Shown piece by piece: positions 1 to 5,983 of a stretch of 9,042 nucleotides of DNA; position 1 is the first letter of the stretch; every line of letters begins with the position of its first letter. The stretch spans positions 1-9,042 of the forward strand of contig JAHZHV010000054.1 in NCBI GenBank assembly GCA_019420085.1, in the 5' to 3' direction. The stretch is from Christensenella sp. Its GTDB lineage: Bacteria > Bacillota > Clostridia > Christensenellales > Maliibacteriaceae. A model generated the notes under the pieces. The model saw only the letters and a list, made by a program, of their open reading frames with translations, had not been told where the DNA came from and did not search any database. The position numbers and the translations under genes were made by a program.

Positions 1-243
1 ACTGCAATACAGACCATAAACTGGCTTGCCAAAATCAGCTATGAGGTTTTTCTGGTGCATCATATCCTGCTGACAACGGTGCTGGGCGTGTTGTCGACGC
101 GTATACAGCAGCTTTCGGCGCTGCAGATTGTCGGGATATTTGTGTTTTACCTGTGTGCAAGCTTCTGCGGCGCCGTTGTTTTGAAATGGTGCAGCAAATG
201 GCTTGTGGGTTTGCTTCAACGCGGGATACAATCTGCCCGGTAA
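1..243 (+). CDS. Acyltransferase-3 family membrane protein, C-terminal fragment (partial)
   Basis: The frame is open from the first base and ends in TAA at 241-243, giving the last 80 residues of a larger protein. The segment NWLAKISYEVFLVHH (residues 7-21 of the fragment) matches the conserved late motif of the acyltransferase-3 (OafA/WecH-like) family, where a 'lgkiSYxiYLxH' stretch opens one of the final membrane helices. Two hydrophobic stretches follow (about 22-35 and 43-65), and the tail is short and basic. Members of this family move acetyl or other acyl groups onto cell-surface sugars or peptidoglycan from within the cytoplasmic membrane; the substrate cannot be read from this fragment. 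A strong terminator lies 62 bp downstream. The converging membrane protein gene at 351-1715 fits a surface-polysaccharide context, which is inference. Most of the protein lies outside the window. Confidence 0.72.
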   Translation, partial: TAIQTINWLAKISYEVFLVHHILLTTVLGVLSTRIQQLSALQIVGIFVFYLCASFCGAVVLKWCSKWLVGLLQRGIQSAR

Positions 244-305
244 AGGCGCATCGCCCGTGCGGGAAACAGGCGATATGTGTTTCTTACGGGATGCAGGACA
301 TGGCA

Positions 306-341
306 CGACGCCGGATCGTATGGATCCGGCGTCGATTTTTT
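306..341 (+). terminator. Rho-independent terminator after the acyltransferase gene
   Basis: A perfect 12-bp stem (306-317 pairing with 323-334, core GACGCCGGATC) closes a 5-nt loop, GTATG, and is followed by ATTTTTT (335-341). The T-tract lies on the plus-strand side only, so this terminates the acyltransferase transcript. The minus-strand gene ending at 351 would read into the same hairpin but finds no U-tract after it. The GACGCCGGA arm recurs in the terminator at 5025-5070. Confidence 0.9.
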
Positions 342-350
342 GATCTCGCT

Positions 351-1715
351 TTATGGAAACGGCAGGTAAACGCAGATGAAATTGGCGGCGTACAGCATCG
401 CACATGCGAGGGTTGTATGCTGGATCCAGGCCAGATGCTTGCGCGCAATGCGCTTTTGCGCTTCCTGCCACAGTAGCAGTATGGCGGCAATCAGGCAAAA
501 ATACAGACAGCAGAATGTCCGCGTGGAGGAAGCCCAAATGGTGGGGGAAAACCCGATGACCAGGCGCGTGGCAAAACCTGCGCCGATGACATACATGCAA
601 AACAGTGCGGTTTCTTTCCTTTCAAAAGCAAACCAGATGCCGATAAAAACACAGATGCAGACAAAAAGCAGAAAAAGATCGGGAACCCAGGTAAACGGGC
701 TTGTCAGGGAAGGATTTGTTCCGTAGATTGTCAGCGCGTTGCGCAGATTTAACAAAGAGGGGAAAAGTATGCTGAACGAATCGCCGCACAGCCCCATGAC
801 GATGCTCAGGCCGAATGCGGAAGCTGCAATCCAGCGCGGCAGAGCGGTCTTGCAGAAATGAAAGACCATAAATGCAATCACGGCGCACAAAGCTGTAAAA
901 AGCCAATTTGGCTTCATAATCAGCTCAAACAGCGTCGCGCTGTAGCCCATTTCGACTTTCTGGGAGAAAGACAGGCTGGAAAATTCCGGAAACCAATATT
1001 GCACTTCAGATGCAAAACGCACGTCATTACCGGGGCAGGTGAGGATAAAAATCAGACTGGCAACAGATACGAGAATCTGCAGGAGAAGAAACCATTTTAC
1101 ATTGTGTGTGCGAAGATAGAAATCGATTAGGAATATGAAATAGACAGCAAATAACAGTGCACATGTCTGTTCGTGATTGACGGCGTAGAGCATGGAAAGC
1201 AGGGATATGATATACCAGACGATATGCGTCTTTTTTTGATGCAGCATATGGTACAGTGGAATCAAAGAAATCCATCCAAAGGCAATGGGCCATGCATAAT
1301 TCATCGTGGTTGTGATGTATCCGGCAGTGCCCATCATTGAGAGCGGGAACAACAGCAGCAAGCTGAAAATCATCCAGTTGCCGCTTTTTTTGTTCTGTGG
1401 ATTGAAAAACATGGAAAGTGCAAAGGCAATCCAGGTCATCAGCGCAATATCCATTACGTGCCAGACAACAGGCACACGAATGATAAAGATCAGAATGCTC
1501 TCAATGACAAGGCGCGAGGTCCAAACCTGATAACGATGCGTCAGAAATTCCCAGGCGGTTTGAAACGGCGTCTGCGTTTGCGCCAGGGCCGTTGAAAAGT
1601 TGACATCGTCATTTTGCTGCAGCGGAAGCAGAATATGCCATAAACATAAAAAACAAAACCACAGAAAAAAAGGAAAATAAGGATGGTGCAGAGCCATCTG
1701 CAGCTTTTTGAGCAT
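351..1715 (-). CDS. Polytopic membrane protein, DUF6056 / GT-C glycosyltransferase-like
   Basis: This 454-residue protein is very hydrophobic, with roughly ten or more predicted membrane helices spread from residue 13 to the C-terminus. After the first helix comes an acidic motif NDD (residues 35-37), then RYQVWTSR (61-68). That layout, an acidic pair in the first outer loop followed by W-x-SR/GR, resembles DUF6056 proteins and other GT-C type lipid-linked sugar transferases; I recognise the layout, not a named homologue. The expected role would be transfer of a sugar from a polyprenyl carrier to a surface glycan outside the cell, but no substrate can be named. The start is ATG at 1713-1715, with GGAGG (1723-1727) seven bases upstream. 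The gene stands alone, divergent from feo and convergent with the acyltransferase. It is visibly more AT-rich than the feo and rpiR genes, which could mean later acquisition. The ORF is certain; the family is moderately sure. Confidence 0.75.
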   Translation of the reverse strand: MLKKLQMALHHPYFPFFLWFCFLCLWHILLPLQQNDDVNFSTALAQTQTPFQTAWEFLTHRYQVWTSRLVIESILIFIIRVPVVWHVMDIALMTWIAFALSMFFNPQNKKSGNWMIFSLLLLFPLSMMGTAGYITTTMNYAWPIAFGWISLIPLYHMLHQKKTHIVWYIISLLSMLYAVNHEQTCALLFAVYFIFLIDFYLRTHNVKWFLLLQILVSVASLIFILTCPGNDVRFASEVQYWFPEFSSLSFSQKVEMGYSATLFELIMKPNWLFTALCAVIAFMVFHFCKTALPRWIAASAFGLSIVMGLCGDSFSILFPSLLNLRNALTIYGTNPSLTSPFTWVPDLFLLFVCICVFIGIWFAFERKETALFCMYVIGAGFATRLVIGFSPTIWASSTRTFCCLYFCLIAAILLLWQEAQKRIARKHLAWIQHTTLACAMLYAANFICVYLPFP

Positions 1716-1744
1716 AACGTGTCCTCCGCAAGGATTGATACTTC

Positions 1745-1750
1745 AGTATA
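1745..1750 (-). promoter_or_regulatory. Extended -10 promoter element for the DUF6056-like gene
   Basis: Read on the minus strand, TATACT is preceded by TGG, forming an extended -10 element (TGnTATACT). It lies about 30 bases upstream of the ATG at 1715. The corresponding -35 region (about 1768-1773, TTTTCC) is weak, which is usual for extended -10 promoters. An 8-bp inverted repeat at 1756-1781 overlaps this -35 region. Confidence 0.45.
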
Positions 1751-1755
1751 CCAAG

Positions 1756-1781
1756 AATGCTACGGCAGGAAAAGTAGCATT
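1756..1781. repeat. 8-bp inverted repeat, possible operator
   Basis: AATGCTAC (1756-1763) is mirrored by GTAGCATT (1774-1781) with a 10-bp spacer. It sits just upstream of the minus-strand -10 element and 39 bp upstream of the feo -35 box, so it could be an operator for the DUF6056-like gene. No T-tract follows, so it is not a terminator. No regulator is assigned. Confidence 0.5.
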
Positions 1782-1820
1782 TGAGAATATGAAACAAATT
1801 CTTCTTTTTCAGAAAAGGGA

Positions 1821-1849
1821 TTGACAAGTGAAGGGAAAATGCGTATTCT
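1821..1849 (+). promoter_or_regulatory. Sigma-A type promoter of the feo operon
   Basis: A perfect -35 box, TTGACA (1821-1826), is followed after exactly 17 bp by TATTCT (1844-1849), a 4/6 match to TATAAT. Transcription would start near 1856, leaving a leader of about 62 nt before feoA1. A palindrome at 1857-1872 lies directly over or after the expected start point, implying repression by a DNA-binding protein. Confidence 0.75.
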
Positions 1850-1856
1850 AAAGAAG

Positions 1857-1872
1857 GTTAGTTGATACTAAC
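1857..1872. promoter_or_regulatory. Palindromic operator candidate at the feo transcription start
   Basis: GTTAGT-TGAT-ACTAAC is a perfect 6-bp inverted repeat with a 4-bp centre, placed 7 bp after the -10 box, so a bound protein would block initiation or early elongation. The half-sites GTTAG/CTAAC match those inside the DtxR/IdeR consensus (TTAGGTTAGCCTAACCTAA), but the spacing is wider. A metal-dependent DtxR-family repressor is therefore a reasonable but unproven guess; a Fur box is not apparent. Confidence 0.6.
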
Positions 1873-1917
1873 AAATATATCAAAACGCAAAATCAAGCAG
1901 ATCGTGGAGGTGAACGC

Positions 1918-2133
1918 ATGATGCCGCTGAGCCTTGCACAAATCGGCGAGGAAACCGTGATCCACAGGATTGCAGGCAGGACACAGGTGCGCCAGCATTT
2001 GGAGTCGATGGGATTCGTGGCAGGAAGCAATGTGACGGTACTATCCAAAATTGGCGGGAATGTCATTGTGCACGTCAAACAGTCCCGTGTGGCAATCAGT
2101 GAAGAGATGGCGCGTAAAATTATGGTCGAGTGA
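1918..2133 (+). CDS. feoA: FeoA family protein (first copy)
   Basis: This 71-residue protein is the size of a lone FeoA (SH3-like fold). It begins MMPLSLAQIGEE, continues with HLESMGFVAGSNVTVLSKIGGN (split here as HLESMGFVAG then SNVTVLSKI), matching the FeoA signature 'rLxsmGfxpGxxvxvxxxxg', and ends with a short beta strand that includes VAISEEMA. FeoA is a small cytosolic partner of the FeoB ferrous iron transporter, thought to bind it and adjust its activity. Two tandem ATGs (1918 and 1921) follow GGAGG (1906-1910); the first gives 7-nt spacing and is chosen, and the second would remove only one residue. It is the first gene after the feo promoter. It is the more divergent of the two copies, with a shorter loop before the last strands. 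The next gene begins 20 bp later. Confidence 0.9.
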   Translation: MMPLSLAQIGEETVIHRIAGRTQVRQHLESMGFVAGSNVTVLSKIGGNVIVHVKQSRVAISEEMARKIMVE

Positions 2134-2142
2134 ATGAAAAAC

Positions 2143-2148
2143 AGGAGG
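2143..2148 (+). promoter_or_regulatory. Ribosome binding site fixing the second feoA start
   Basis: AGGAGG at 2143-2148 lies 5 nt before ATG 2154. This favours 2154 over the in-frame GTG at 2130, which overlaps the first feoA stop codon (GTGA) and has no ribosome binding site at a suitable distance. Confidence 0.85.
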
Positions 2149-2153
2149 ATGGA

Positions 2154-2375
2154 ATGAAAACGCTCAAAGAGGTGAAAGTGGGGCAGGATGCGTGCGTGGT
2201 AAAGCTGCATGGTGCAGGTGCAGTGAAGCGCCGCATTATGGATATGGGGATCACGAAAGGCGTACAGGTGCATGTGCGAAAAGTTGCGCCTCTTGGCGAT
2301 CCGATAGAAGTGACCGTGCGCGGCTACGAACTTTCCATCCGCAAGGCGGATGCGGCGATGATTCAGGTCGAGTAA
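2154..2375 (+). CDS. feoA: FeoA family protein (second copy)
   Basis: The chosen start gives 73 residues, again a stand-alone FeoA. The sequence follows the classic pattern: MKTLKEVKVGQ at the start, then VKRRIMDMGITKGVQVHV (residues 24-41), VAPLGDPIEVTVRGYELSI (44-62, a G-D-P-x-E/x-V-x-V-R-G-x-x-L-S/A-L/I-R signature) and ADAAMIQVE at the end. The GDP...RGYxLSIR motif makes this the canonical copy; the first copy lacks the GDP turn. Tandem separate feoA genes before feoB are common in Firmicutes, and the two may act as non-equivalent partners at FeoB. It shares a transcript with feoA1 (20-bp gap) and feoB (47-bp gap). The gap to feoB contains a sequence similar to the operator at 1857-1872. 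Confidence 0.93.
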   Translation: MKTLKEVKVGQDACVVKLHGAGAVKRRIMDMGITKGVQVHVRKVAPLGDPIEVTVRGYELSIRKADAAMIQVE

Positions 2376-2391
2376 AAAATTTAGCATAAAA

Positions 2392-2407
2392 GTTAGTTTT
2401 AGCAAAC
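2392..2407. promoter_or_regulatory. Degenerate copy of the feo operator motif upstream of feoB
   Basis: GTTAGTTTTAGCAAAC matches the palindrome at 1857-1872 (GTTAGTTGATACTAAC) at 11 of 16 positions, including the whole left half-site and the right-hand AAC. It lies just before the feoB ribosome binding site (AAGGAGG, 2411-2417). No clear promoter accompanies it. It may be a weak second binding site or chance in an AT-rich gap. Confidence 0.3.
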
Positions 2408-2422
2408 ACAAAGGAGGAGAAA

Positions 2423-4831
2423 ATGGGAATTCGGATTGCACTGGCAGGCAACCCCAACAGCGGGAAAACGACGCTTTTCAACGCGCTGACAGGTGCGAAT
2501 CAGTTTGTCGGAAACTGGCCAGGGGTTACGGTTGAGAAGAAGGAAGGCAGGCTGCGCAAGCATGCGGACGTAACGGTAACGGACCTTCCGGGCATTTATT
2601 CGCTTTCGCCGTACACACTGGAAGAGGTTGTCGCGCGCAATTATCTGGTTGGGGAACGTCCTGACGTCATATTGAACATTGTCGACGGTACAAATCTGGA
2701 GCGCAATCTGTACTTAACGACACAGCTTACGGAGCTTGGGATTCCGGTTGTCGTGGCGATCAACATGATGGATGTCGTAAAAAAGAACGGCGATCGGATT
2801 GACACGGCGGAATTATCGCGGCAGCTGGGATGCAGCGTTGTTGAAATTTCCGCCTTGAAAGGCACGGGCGTGATGACGGCGGCGCAGGCGGCGATTCATG
2901 CGGCGGAGTCGGCAAAAACAGCGCCGATGCATCGCTTCAGCGGCGTTGTGGAACATGCCATTGCGCACATTGAGGAAGCCGCGCTGCATGACATGCCGCA
3001 GGAACGCCAGCGCTGGTATGCGATCAAGATATTTGAAGGCGACGAGAAAGTGCTGGAACAGCTGAAGATCGACAAAGAGACGCTGGCACATATCCGGCGG
3101 GACATCGACGCGGCTGAAGAAGAACTGGACGATGATGCCGAGAGCATCATTACAAACGAGCGCTATGTGTATATCGCTTCGATTTTAAAGAGCAGCTATC
3201 ATAAAAAGAGCGCCGGAAAGCTTTCGACGTCCGATAAGATTGACCGCATCGTAACAAACCGCTGGCTGGCGCTTCCCATTTTTGCGGTTGTGATGTTTCT
3301 GGTTTATTTTATCTCTGTTTCGACGGTGGGAACCTGGGCGACGGACTGGGCGAATGACGGCGTTTTCGGTGACGGCTGGCATTTGACCGGCGGGAAGGCG
3401 TATGCGGCGGCAGCAGAGGAATACGTCGTGCCTTCCGCGATGATAGAGGCGTTTGAAGAAGCGGCGCAGCAGCAGGGGCTGGATCCCGCACAGGCGACGG
3501 AACTTACGGCCACGGCCTATCTTCGAAGCGAAGACGACGGATCGGTGGAAGAAGAAATTCCCGTCGATTACGCCGCTTACATGGAGGCATCTGCCATAGA
3601 GGAACCGGATCCGGCGGATTACGGCGTGTGGGTGCCCGGGATTCCGGTTCTGGTGGAGAGCGGGCTGGATGCCATCGGCTGTGTGGACTGGTTAAAGGCA
3701 CTGGTGCTGGACGGCATTGTCGCCGGCGTTGGCGCGGTACTTGGCTTTGTACCGCAGATGCTGGTGCTGTTTTTGCTGCTTGCATTCCTGGAAGCGTGCG
3801 GCTACATGGCGCGCATTGCATTTGTTCTGGATCGGATTTTCCGCAAATTCGGTCTGTCGGGTAAGTCCTTTATTCCCATGCTGATCGGAACCGGCTGCGG
3901 CGTACCCGGCGTCATGGCGTCGCGCACGATCGAAAACGAGCGCGACCGCCGCATGACGATTATGACCACGACGTTCATTCCCTGCGGGGCGAAGCTGCCG
4001 ATTATTGCGCTGATTTCCGGCGCGATGTTCGGCGGGGCCTGGTGGGTAGCGCCCAGCGCGTATTTTGTGGGCATTGCGGCGATCGTCCTTTCGGGCATCA
4101 TTTTGAAGAAGACACGCATGTTTGCGGGCAATCCGGCGCCGTTTGTCATGGAACTGCCGGCCTATCACTGGCCGACGATCGGAAACGTTCTGCGCTCGAT
4201 GTGGGAACGCGGCTGGTCGTTCATCAAAAAGGCCGGTACGATCATTCTGCTTGCGACGATCTTTGTCTGGTTTGCCTCCAGCTACGGCTGGTCTGACGGT
4301 GCGTTTGGCGCGGTGGAGATGAATGACAGCATCCTGGCGCGCATCGGTTCGGCGATTGCGTGGATTTTTGCACCGCTTGGATGGGGGAACTGGCAGGGCG
4401 CTGTGGCGTCGTTTACCGGATTGATTGCCAAGGAGAACGTTGTGGGAACATTCGGCGTGCTCTTTGGCGGATTTGAAGAAGTTGCCGAAAGCGGATGGCA
4501 GATCTGGGCCAACATGGCGGAGGTATTTACGCCGCTGTCTGCGTATTCGTTCCTTGTGTTCAATCTGCTGTGCGCACCGTGCTTCGCTGCGATCGGCGCG
4601 ATTCGCCGTGAGATGAACAGCGCACGCTGGACGTGGTTCGCAATCGGGTATCAGTGCGTCTTTGCATACGCTGCCGCCTTTGTCGTCTATCAGCTGGGCA
4701 TGCTTTTGCAGGGTATGGGCAATCTGCCCGGCGCGATTGTGGCGCTTTGTATCGTTGCATTTGCGCTGTACATGCTGCTGCGGCCGTATCGGGAAGCGGA
4801 TACGCTTGCACAGCCCGTGCGGGTGCGCTGA
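2423..4831 (+). CDS. feoB: Ferrous iron transport protein B (FeoB)
   Basis: FeoB is the membrane GTPase/permease that imports Fe2+. This 802-residue protein has the full N-terminal G domain: G1 GNPNSGKT (9-16), switch I threonine in PGVTVE (33-38), G3 DLPG (54-57), G4 NMMD (114-117) and G5 SALK (143-146). The linker region is mostly helical (about 160-270). Membrane helices begin at W281. The two Gate regions carry GCGVPG (C492) and FIPCGAKLP (C521), with the cysteines conserved in FeoB, and the late motif CAPCFAAIGAIRREM is near residue 717. Start ATG 2423 has AAGGAGG 5 nt upstream. Odd point: about 84 residues (320-403) between the first helix and VPGIP (404-408) form an acidic insert, far longer than the same loop in E. 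coli FeoB as I recall it. The gene lies between feoA2 and the Cys-rich peptide in one operon, presumably induced under iron limitation. Confidence 0.97.
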   Translation: MGIRIALAGNPNSGKTTLFNALTGANQFVGNWPGVTVEKKEGRLRKHADVTVTDLPGIYSLSPYTLEEVVARNYLVGERPDVILNIVDGTNLERNLYLTTQLTELGIPVVVAINMMDVVKKNGDRIDTAELSRQLGCSVVEISALKGTGVMTAAQAAIHAAESAKTAPMHRFSGVVEHAIAHIEEAALHDMPQERQRWYAIKIFEGDEKVLEQLKIDKETLAHIRRDIDAAEEELDDDAESIITNERYVYIASILKSSYHKKSAGKLSTSDKIDRIVTNRWLALPIFAVVMFLVYFISVSTVGTWATDWANDGVFGDGWHLTGGKAYAAAAEEYVVPSAMIEAFEEAAQQQGLDPAQATELTATAYLRSEDDGSVEEEIPVDYAAYMEASAIEEPDPADYGVWVPGIPVLVESGLDAIGCVDWLKALVLDGIVAGVGAVLGFVPQMLVLFLLLAFLEACGYMARIAFVLDRIFRKFGLSGKSFIPMLIGTGCGVPGVMASRTIENERDRRMTIMTTTFIPCGAKLPIIALISGAMFGGAWWVAPSAYFVGIAAIVLSGIILKKTRMFAGNPAPFVMELPAYHWPTIGNVLRSMWERGWSFIKKAGTIILLATIFVWFASSYGWSDGAFGAVEMNDSILARIGSAIAWIFAPLGWGNWQGAVASFTGLIAKENVVGTFGVLFGGFEEVAESGWQIWANMAEVFTPLSAYSFLVFNLLCAPCFAAIGAIRREMNSARWTWFAIGYQCVFAYAAAFVVYQLGMLLQGMGNLPGAIVALCIVAFALYMLLRPYREADTLAQPVRVR

Positions 4832-4850
4832 GAGAAAGGAGGAAACCATC

Positions 4851-5018
4851 ATGTGGGGTTCCATTGCAGTCGGTGCGGCGCTGCTTGCGGTCGTGGCGCT
4901 GATTGTCCGATACCTGATCCGAAGCAGGAAGCGGGGCGAATCGCCGTGCGGTTGCGGCGGCGCATGCACAAGCTGCGGCATGCATTGCCACTGTGCGGCG
5001 CAGAAGACGGAGCAATGA
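4851..5018 (+). CDS. FeoB-associated Cys-rich membrane protein
   Basis: This 55-residue protein has one N-terminal membrane helix (about residues 4-23), a basic stop-transfer stretch RSRKRG (24-29), and a cytosolic tail with six cysteines at 33, 35, 39, 42, 46 and 48, plus H45 and H47. The pattern is CxC-x3-C-x2-C-x3-C-x-C, ending HCHC. Size, helix position, Cys-rich tail and place directly after feoB match the FeoB-associated Cys-rich membrane protein family (PF12669). Its role is not settled; a metal-sensing, metal-relay or FeoC-like part at FeoB is usually proposed. The start ATG 4851 follows AAAGGAGG (4835-4842) with 8-nt spacing and lies 19 bp after the feoB stop. The short length and location between feoB and a strong terminator make it the last gene of the operon. 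Confidence 0.9.
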   Translation: MWGSIAVGAALLAVVALIVRYLIRSRKRGESPCGCGGACTSCGMHCHCAAQKTEQ

Positions 5019-5024
5019 GATCGC

Positions 5025-5070
5025 GGACGCCGGACACACAAAATGCGTGTGTCCGGCGTCCTTTTGCTTT
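5025..5070 (+). terminator. Rho-independent terminator of the feo operon
   Basis: A perfect 15-bp stem (5025-5039 with 5047-5061: GGACGCCGGACACAC / GTGTGTCCGGCGTCC) closes a 7-nt loop and is followed by TTTTGCTTTT (5062-5071). It starts 6 nt after the Cys-rich peptide stop codon. The T-rich tail overlaps the -35 box proposed for the next gene. Confidence 0.93.
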
Positions 5071-5092
5071 TGTGCGTATTGTGTTATATAAT
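5064..5092 (+). promoter_or_regulatory. Promoter of the RpiR-family regulator
   Basis: A perfect -10 box TATAAT (5087-5092) has TTGCTT (5064-5069, 3/6 match) 17 bp upstream. The expected start near 5099 gives a leader of about 30 nt before ATG 5129. The -35 lies inside the T-tract of the feo terminator. Confidence 0.65.
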
Positions 5093-5115
5093 GCAACTAT
5101 AAAATTCCTCAGGAT

Positions 5116-5119
5116 GGAG
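5116..5119 (+). promoter_or_regulatory. Ribosome binding site fixing the rpiR-type start
   Basis: GGAG at 5116-5119 lies 9 nt before ATG 5129. The in-frame ATG at 5114 has only AGG directly touching it and sits too near the site itself, so 5129 is preferred. The open frame back to 4853 crosses the terminator and promoter and is not the gene start. Confidence 0.7.
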
Positions 5120-5128
5120 CGTGATCCG

Positions 5129-5983
5129 ATGACCGAGACGCGGCAGCCGGCGCTGCTGATGAAGATGCGCCAGCTGCGGGAACATGTAAGCCGTGCAGAA
5201 CGGCAGGTTGTGGATTATATTCTGCAAAACCCGCGGAAGGTCATTACACTTTCCGTAGCGGGGCTTGCGCAGGCAAGCGGCGTCAGCGATGCGACGGTTG
5301 TGCGCACCTGCCGAAAGCTGGGTCTTAGCGGGTATCAGGATTTGAAGGTGACGCTTGCGCAGGATATTGTTACGCCGCTGCAGAGCATTCATGAGCAGGT
5401 GTGCGCCGACGATGACGCACAGGCCGTCGTGACCAAGGTGTTCGGCAGCACGCTCAATGCCCTGCAATACACGCATGAAACCATTCAGGCGGCAAGCGTT
5501 GAGCAGGCGGCACAGGCGATTATGCAGGCAAACCGCATCGGGATTCTCGCACTGGGAAACTCCCATGCGATTGCCGTGGATCTGCAGCATAAGCTGATGC
5601 GCCTTGGCATCCTTGCCAACTGTTATACGGATTCGCACATGATGACGATTGCCGCTGCACAGATGAAGGCCGGCGATCTTGTCTTTGCCATCAGTCATTC
5701 GGGCAGCTCGCGCGACGTTGTGGATGCGGCGCGGCTTGCCTCCTCGCGGGGTGCGACGGTTGTGTCACTGACGAATATCGGGCCTTCGCCGCTTTCTGCG
5801 GCGGCGGACATCTGTTTATACACGGCGTCCATGGAGACGATGTACCGCATTGTGGCGCTTTCCTCGCGCATCGTGCAGATGGCGATTATCGACGCCATCT
5901 ATACGCTGATTGCCATCCGCCGTGCGGACTCGGTGGAAGGCTTCCGGCGGATTGAGCATGCATTGGACAGGCAGAAATACTGA
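5129..5983 (+). CDS. MurR/RpiR family transcriptional regulator with SIS domain
   Basis: This 284-residue protein has the standard two-part layout. The N-terminal HTH_6 domain (about 1-78) includes RAERQVVDYILQNP (22-35), TLSVAGLAQASGVSDATVVR (40-59, the helix-turn-helix) and CRKLGLSGYQDLK (61-73). The C-terminal SIS sugar-phosphate binding domain (about 110-260) includes LGNSHA (142-147), SHSGSS (189-194), the phosphosugar-contacting serine loop, and ATVVSLTNIG followed by SPLSAAADICLYT. Members bind a phosphosugar and control genes for sugar or amino-sugar use. No sugar gene is next to it; it lies alone between the feo operon and a convergent transporter, each bounded by terminators, so its targets are either elsewhere or itself. 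Length is typical. The start is set by GGAG at 5116. The stop TGA (5981-5983) touches the stem of the shared terminator. Confidence 0.93.
   Translation: MTETRQPALLMKMRQLREHVSRAERQVVDYILQNPRKVITLSVAGLAQASGVSDATVVRTCRKLGLSGYQDLKVTLAQDIVTPLQSIHEQVCADDDAQAVVTKVFGSTLNALQYTHETIQAASVEQAAQAIMQANRIGILALGNSHAIAVDLQHKLMRLGILANCYTDSHMMTIAAAQMKAGDLVFAISHSGSSRDVVDAARLASSRGATVVSLTNIGPSPLSAAADICLYTASMETMYRIVALSSRIVQMAIIDAIYTLIAIRRADSVEGFRRIEHALDRQKY

Noticed and set aside
250..274. Small hairpin ATCGCC / GGCGAT after the acyltransferase stop codon
   Set aside because: A 6-bp stem with a 13-nt loop and no T-tract; the much stronger terminator at 306-341 explains the 3' end.
1804..1817. Short palindrome CTTTT-TCAG-AAAAG just before the feo -35 box
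   Set aside because: Only 5-bp arms of simple A/T sequence; likely by chance in an AT-rich promoter region.
2130..2153. GTG start adding eight residues to the second FeoA
   Set aside because: The AGGAGG site at 2143-2148 would lie inside the coding sequence, and FeoA homology begins at the ATG at 2154.
3692..5041. 449-residue open frame on the minus strand inside feoB
   Set aside because: It is antisense to clearly real FeoB and Cys-rich peptide genes; its composition (rich in Arg, His, Pro, Gln) is typical of a shadow frame, and it has no recognisable domain.
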